A stretch of DNA of 18,402 nt, taken from an uncultured Collinsella sp. (GTDB taxonomy: Bacteria > Actinomycetota > Coriobacteriia > Coriobacteriales > Coriobacteriaceae). The stretch lies in assembly GCA_900550355.1 (NCBI GenBank), contig URRT01000018.1, forward strand, positions 1-18,402, written 5' to 3'. The position numbers and the translations under genes were made by a program. Positions 15,387 through 18,402 of the stretch are shown here, piece by piece (position 1 is the stretch's first letter; each line of letters opens with the position of its first letter). The notes beneath the pieces are model-generated. The model was not told the origin of the DNA, did no database searches, and worked only from the letters and a program-made list of their open reading frames with translations.

Positions 15387-16016
15387 ATGATCAAGGCAGT
15401 GCTGTTTGATATGGACGGCGTGCTGGTCGATACCGAGTGGTTCTACAACCGTCGTCGCGTGGCGTTTATGGAGGAGAAGGGCTTTCACTTTGACGAGATC
15501 CCCGATCTTTCGGGGTCTAACGAGCCCGCCATTTGGGAGGCGCTGGTGCCCGACGATATTGAGCTGCGCGAGCGTCTGCGCGTGGAGTACAAGCAGGTCT
15601 ATAGCCCGGACCACCCCGTTCCGTATGCCGAGTTGCTCAACGAGCAGACGGAGCCGGTGATGCGCAAGCTGCACGAGCGCGGCGTGAAGTGCGCCATCGC
15701 GAGCTCGTCCTATCGTGAGCTGATCGACGAACTGGTGGAGATTGCCGGTATCGCCGACGTGCTGGACTACACCATCAGCGGCCATGAGTGCAGCGCGTTT
15801 AAGCCCGACCCCGAGATCTACCTGCGTGCCATGGAGGCGCTGGGGGTGGAGCCTGCCGAATGCCTGGTTATCGAGGACTCGCCTTTGGGCATCGAGGCCG
15901 GCAAGCGCTCCGGCGCCCGCGTCCTGGCGCTGCGTCCGCACGTCGGCGTCAACCTGGATCAGTCCGCCGCTGACGTTGTCATCGATAATCTGACCGACAT
16001 TTTGGCCGCTTTGTAG
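15387..16016 (+). CDS. HAD-superfamily hydrolase (beta-phosphoglucomutase-like)
   Basis: A 209-residue cytoplasmic enzyme of HAD subfamily I with an alpha-helical cap. Motif I is FDMDGVLVD (nucleophile D8, D10). Motif II is the serine stretch in CAIASSSYRE. Motif III is the lysine in FKPDPEIY. Motif IV is VIEDSPLGIEAG. Such proteins dephosphorylate sugar phosphates or isomerise beta-glucose 1-phosphate; the sequence does not decide which. GGGAGGAG (15373-15380) fits ATG 15387 with a six-base gap, better than ATG 15381. It lies after the PTS operon terminator, so it needs its own promoter or read-through. A link to the PTS pathway is possible but unproven. Confidence 0.9.
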   Translation: MIKAVLFDMDGVLVDTEWFYNRRRVAFMEEKGFHFDEIPDLSGSNEPAIWEALVPDDIELRERLRVEYKQVYSPDHPVPYAELLNEQTEPVMRKLHERGVKCAIASSSYRELIDELVEIAGIADVLDYTISGHECSAFKPDPEIYLRAMEALGVEPAECLVIEDSPLGIEAGKRSGARVLALRPHVGVNLDQSAADVVIDNLTDILAAL

Positions 16017-16113
16017 TGTCAATCCGCCGCGAGAAGCACTGACTCACGCGTCTTTTGCTGCGGATTGGCTTAATTTGTCCTCATTTTGGATTCGTTTGGC
16101 TTCGATTCGGACT

Positions 16114-16232
16114 AAGTGAGTAGACTTTTTGGTGCAGTACGAGCACAAAGTGCATCTGCTCTAGCAAAACCGCAGGTCACAGGGGTGGCGGTTTTGGGTG
16201 TGCTCGGCAGGTCGCGTAAAGTTTACTCACTT
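16114..16232. repeat. 119-nt nested inverted repeat, cloverleaf-like
   Basis: Outer arms AAGTGAGTAGACTTT (16114-16128) and AAAGTTTACTCACTT (16218-16232) pair over 15 positions with one G-T wobble. Inside, GAGCAC (16141-16146) pairs with GTGCTC (16200-16205), GCAC with GTGC (16143-16153), and CAAAACCGC (16165-16173) with GCGGTTTTG (16188-16196). The strand of any transcript is unknown. Confidence 0.7.
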
Positions 16233-16293
16233 GTAATTTGGGCCTTTGGTCGTGGGGTTGCTGGTCCCGCTTTGGTTGTCGGGAGAGGGTGAA

Positions 16294-16325
16294 TTGAAGC
16301 GCCCCCGCACGCTCCATGCTACAAT
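16294..16325 (+). promoter_or_regulatory. Promoter of the YitT-family gene
   Basis: An extended -10, TGCTACAAT (16317-16325), lies about 45 nt before the start codon. The best -35-like hexamer is TTGAAG (16294-16299), but the 20-nt spacing is long, so the extended -10 probably carries recognition. Confidence 0.6.
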
Positions 16326-16370
16326 CGCGGGCATGCCCCACAACTACATCTGCCTTCGAAAGGAGCTTCC

Positions 16371-17378
16371 GTGGCGAACGCCATCGATCAGCTCACGGAC
16401 CGCGTGCTCGTGCTCGGCCGCCTCACCATCGTCCGCCGTGCCATTACCGCCGTGGCGGTCACAATTTCTGCCGTCCTCCAAACATTCCTGATCCAGGCGT
16501 TCATTCAGCCCGCCGACCTGCTTCCGAGCGGTCTCACCGGCGTCGCGGTCCTGCTCGATCGCGTTACCTCGCTGGGCGGCGTTCACATCGACATCTCGCT
16601 CGGCATGCTTGCGCTCAACATTCCCGTGGCGCTCCTATGCTGGAGCGGCATTAGCAAGCGCTTCGTCATCTTCTCGATGATGCAGGTCGTGCTCTCGTCG
16701 CTGTTCCTCAACGTCTTTCACTTCGCTCCATTTTTGGGCGACAAGATTATGCTCATCATTTTTGGCGGCGTGGTCTCGGGTCTGGGCGCTGCCATCGCGC
16801 TAAAGTCCGGCGCATCTACCGGTGGCACCGACTTTATCGCGCTGTGGGTCTCCAACCACACGGGCAAGACCATCTGGGGCGTTATCTTTGGTTTCAATTG
16901 CTTTATCCTGGCGATCTTTGGCTTTATGTTTGGCTGGGACAACGCGGCGTACTCCATCGTGTTCCAGTTTATTTCGACCAAGACCATCGACAGTTTCTAT
17001 CGTCGCTACGACCGTGTGACGCTGCAGATCACGACGCGCAAGGCAGACGAGGTCATGACCGCCTATGTCGACCATTTTCAGCATGGCATTAGCTGCGCCG
17101 AGATCATCGGCGGATACAGCCGCGAAAAGATGTACCTGCTGCACGCCGTTGTCTCGACCTATGAGAGCCAGGACATTATCAAGCTGGTGTGCGACATTGA
17201 TCCCGGTGCCGTGATCAATGTGTTCCACACGCTCAACTTTGTGGGCGGCTGGTGGGGCGGTCATGTCGACGAGCCCATGCCCACGGCCGTACCCGATCCC
17301 GACAAGCCCGCGCGTATGGCCAGCAGGCAGGCGCGCCTCAGCGAGCAGGACAGCCTGCAGCAGGACGACGGCAGGTAG
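16371..17378 (+). CDS. YitT-family membrane protein (DUF161/DUF2179)
   Basis: A 335-residue protein. The first two thirds hold five or six hydrophobic segments with the family's polar-glycine stretch SGLGAAIALKSGASTGGTDFIALW. The C-terminal soluble part (about 215-300) is a DUF2179-type domain (LQITTRKADEVMTAYV, GGYSREKMYLLHAVVST, FVGGWWGGHV). The ending is rich in Gln, Arg and Asp. Function of the family is not settled; a transport role is often proposed. The GTG start at 16371 follows AAAGGAG (16359-16365) with five bases between. It has its own promoter and terminator, so it is probably monocistronic. Confidence 0.9.
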   Translation: MANAIDQLTDRVLVLGRLTIVRRAITAVAVTISAVLQTFLIQAFIQPADLLPSGLTGVAVLLDRVTSLGGVHIDISLGMLALNIPVALLCWSGISKRFVIFSMMQVVLSSLFLNVFHFAPFLGDKIMLIIFGGVVSGLGAAIALKSGASTGGTDFIALWVSNHTGKTIWGVIFGFNCFILAIFGFMFGWDNAAYSIVFQFISTKTIDSFYRRYDRVTLQITTRKADEVMTAYVDHFQHGISCAEIIGGYSREKMYLLHAVVSTYESQDIIKLVCDIDPGAVINVFHTLNFVGGWWGGHVDEPMPTAVPDPDKPARMASRQARLSEQDSLQQDDGR

Positions 17379-17421
17379 AGTGTTGGTATTTTGCCGGCAC
17401 GGCGCAATCCTGTCCGCTTGA

Positions 17422-17461
17422 GCCTCCCGAAAGCCTCGCTGCTTTCGGGAGGCCTTCGTTT
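17422..17461 (+). terminator. Terminator after the YitT-family gene
   Basis: GCCTCCCGAAAGC (17422-17434) pairs perfectly with GCTTTCGGGAGGC (17441-17453) across a six-base loop, followed by CTTCGTTT. A 13-bp stem gives a strong call. Confidence 0.92.
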
Positions 17462-17463
17462 GC

Positions 17464-17506
17464 CCAGATAAAACCTACCAAAATGAAGCTGTCGCTTTTT
17501 GGTAGG
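17464..17506 (+). repeat. CCTACCAAAA hairpin repeat, copy 3
   Basis: CCTACCAAAA (17474-17483) and TTTTGGTAGG (17497-17506) form a perfect 10-bp stem around a 13-nt loop ending GTCGCT. It is preceded by CCAGATAAAA, as in copy 2. It lies between a terminator and the second GntR gene. Confidence 0.85.
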
Positions 17507-17546
17507 GAGGGTGTATCGTTTTATCATTATGAGGTAACATGAAACT

Positions 17547-17585
17547 AGACGTTATATACGTATTAGTTATTTCGATATTTCGATA
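17547..17585. promoter_or_regulatory. Upstream control region of the second GntR gene
   Basis: ACGT-TATAT-ACGT (17549-17561) is an interrupted palindrome, and AGACGTTATA (17547-17556) matches a 10-mer over the -10 of the PTS operon. A tandem 8-mer, TTTCGATA twice (17570-17585), follows just before the start. The first is a likely autoregulatory operator. Confidence 0.5.
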
Positions 17586-17598
17586 AGAGTGATTAGAT

Positions 17599-18318
17599 AT
17601 GCCTACACCCAAAAATGCACCGCTTTACCAGCAGATTTACGACGAAATCAAGGATGCGATCGAGAAAGGTGTTTATGCACCCAAGGAGCGTATTCCGTCC
17701 GAGCTTGAGCTAGCCGAGCAGTACGACGTGAGCCGCATTACGGTGCGCCGCGCCGTCGAGGAGCTGTGCTCCGATGGCTACCTGGTTAAGCAGCAGGGCC
17801 GCGGCACCTTTGTTTCCACGCCGCACATCAACCGCCAGTTCCACGCTTCGACGCTGCAGACGTTTACCGCGCTGTGTGCCGATAATGGCATGAAGGCGGG
17901 CGCGCATGTGGTCGATCGCCAGATTGTGCCGGCACGTCAAAACGAGATGGAGTTCTTTGGCCTGCAAAAGGACGCGCTGCTGCTGCATATTAAGCGCGTG
18001 CGTACAGCCGACGGCGAGCCCATCTTTGAGGAGAACATCTTTGTGCCGTTTGACGCCTACCGTGAGCTGTTGACGGCCGATCTTGAGGACAAGTCGATTT
18101 TTGCCGAGGTCGAGCGTGTTGGCGGAACGCCGATTGTCTCGGTTGGCTACCGCACGGTCGAGGCCGTTCGTGCCAATACCGAGCAGGCGGCCGAGCTGGG
18201 CATCGCTCCGCACGATCCGCTGCTCAACCTGCGTGCCAGCTTTACCGGTCCCAATGGCGAGCCGGTTCTGATGGGTAAGCAGTACTACGTGGGATCGCGC
18301 TACGTTATGGTGATGTAA
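17599..18318 (+). CDS. GntR-family (HutC/UTRA) transcriptional regulator
   Basis: A 239-residue DNA-binding protein. The winged helix spans about residues 7-75 (LYQQIYDEIKDAIEKGVY, ERIPSELELAEQYDVSRITV, DGYLVKQQGRGTFVS). The UTRA ligand domain spans about 95-235 (LLHIKRVRTADGEPIFEENI through LMGKQYYVGSRYVMVM). Its 5' region shares the ACGTTATA motif with the PTS operon and, inverted, the EamA gene, so it may be the local PTS regulator; this is inference. No strong ribosome site is visible before the ATG, only AAGAGTG, which suits low-level expression of a regulator. A hairpin and a core-variable repeat follow the stop. Confidence 0.93.
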   Translation: MPTPKNAPLYQQIYDEIKDAIEKGVYAPKERIPSELELAEQYDVSRITVRRAVEELCSDGYLVKQQGRGTFVSTPHINRQFHASTLQTFTALCADNGMKAGAHVVDRQIVPARQNEMEFFGLQKDALLLHIKRVRTADGEPIFEENIFVPFDAYRELLTADLEDKSIFAEVERVGGTPIVSVGYRTVEAVRANTEQAAELGIAPHDPLLNLRASFTGPNGEPVLMGKQYYVGSRYVMVM

Positions 18319-18346
18319 GTTACGCGGTTTTACCAAACCGCGTAAC
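18319..18346 (+). repeat. GTTACGCGGTTT hairpin after the second GntR gene
   Basis: GTTACGCGGTTT (18319-18330) and AAACCGCGTAAC (18335-18346) form a perfect 12-bp stem with a 4-nt loop, directly after the stop codon. It is a longer form of the hairpin at 9847. No T-run follows, so terminator activity is uncertain. Confidence 0.8.
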
Positions 18347-18349
18347 GGC

Positions 18350-18390
18350 TCGACGCTGCAAACGCCCCTAAGCGGCAATCTGACGTTCAA
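18350..18390 (+). repeat. Core-variable repeat, copy C
   Basis: TCGACGCTGC (18350-18359), a 16-nt core, then CAATCTGACGTTCAA (18376-18390). Its ends equal those of copy B, and the spacing equals that of copies A and B. The window ends 12 nt later. Confidence 0.75.
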
Positions 18391-18402
18391 TCGTCGGTCG
18401 CG

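Larger units (their letters stand above)
16017..16370. other. 354-nt gene-free region with nested inverted repeats
   Basis: I see no gene. Just after the HAD stop, CAATCCGC (16020-16027) and GCGGATTG (16060-16067) form an imperfect hairpin that may act as a weak terminator. The 119-nt nested structure at 16114-16232 follows, then the promoter of the YitT gene. No known riboswitch class was recognised. Confidence 0.7.

Noticed and set aside
16017..16370. A riboswitch or T-box leader for the YitT gene
   Set aside because: Stems are present but none of the conserved cores I know is visible, and the promoter of the gene lies downstream of the structure.
7878..17506. A CRISPR array made of the dispersed hairpin repeats
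   Set aside because: Copies are kilobases apart, not regularly spaced, occur in both orientations, and no cas genes are present.
1..18402. tRNA, rRNA, insertion sequence or prophage genes
   Set aside because: I saw no tRNA-like sequence with an acceptor end, no rRNA segments, and no transposase, integrase or phage protein in any frame.

Overview
The window looks like a chromosomal segment of a high-GC Gram-positive gut actinobacterium of the Coriobacteriia, most likely Collinsella or a near relative. This rests on GC-rich coding sequence, strong GGAGG-type ribosome binding sites, the mix of mannose-family PTS, SIS and GntR genes, and several families of short intergenic hairpin repeats. It is inferred from style and gene content, not from a marker gene.

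Positions 1-7889 hold housekeeping and accessory genes, all on the + strand: the 3' part of an ABC exporter ATPase, endonuclease III (nth), the transcription-repair coupling factor (mfd), a PAP2-type membrane phosphatase, a threonine aldolase-like PLP enzyme, and a phosphinothricin-acetyltransferase-like GNAT enzyme. A strong terminator lies directly before the GNAT gene.

Positions 7910-15225 appear to be a sugar-conjugate utilisation region. A leftward HutC-type GntR regulator faces a rightward FrlB-like SIS gene across an AT-rich region with two matching operator-like boxes. That SIS gene is frameshifted near residue 252. Next come a DMT/EamA transporter and a mannose-family PTS operon (fused EIIA-EIIB, EIIC, EIID) ending in a second, intact FrlB-like SIS protein. 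Mannose-family PTS plus FrlB-like SIS proteins plus a GntR/UTRA regulator resembles the fructoselysine/glucoselysine (gfr-type) layout: the PTS would import and phosphorylate a glycated amine, the SIS deglycase would release glucose 6-phosphate and the amine, and EamA might move the amine. The substrate is inferred.

Positions 15387-18318 hold a HAD-family hydrolase, a YitT-family membrane protein, and a second GntR/UTRA regulator. An ACGTTATA motif occurs upstream of this regulator, the PTS operon and (inverted) the EamA gene, so it may control them.

The least explained content is intergenic. There is a three-copy repeat with fixed ends around a 16-nt variable core, always just after a stop codon. 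There is a hairpin family with related 13-nt loops, and there are two larger nested palindromes (10019-10062 and 16114-16232).
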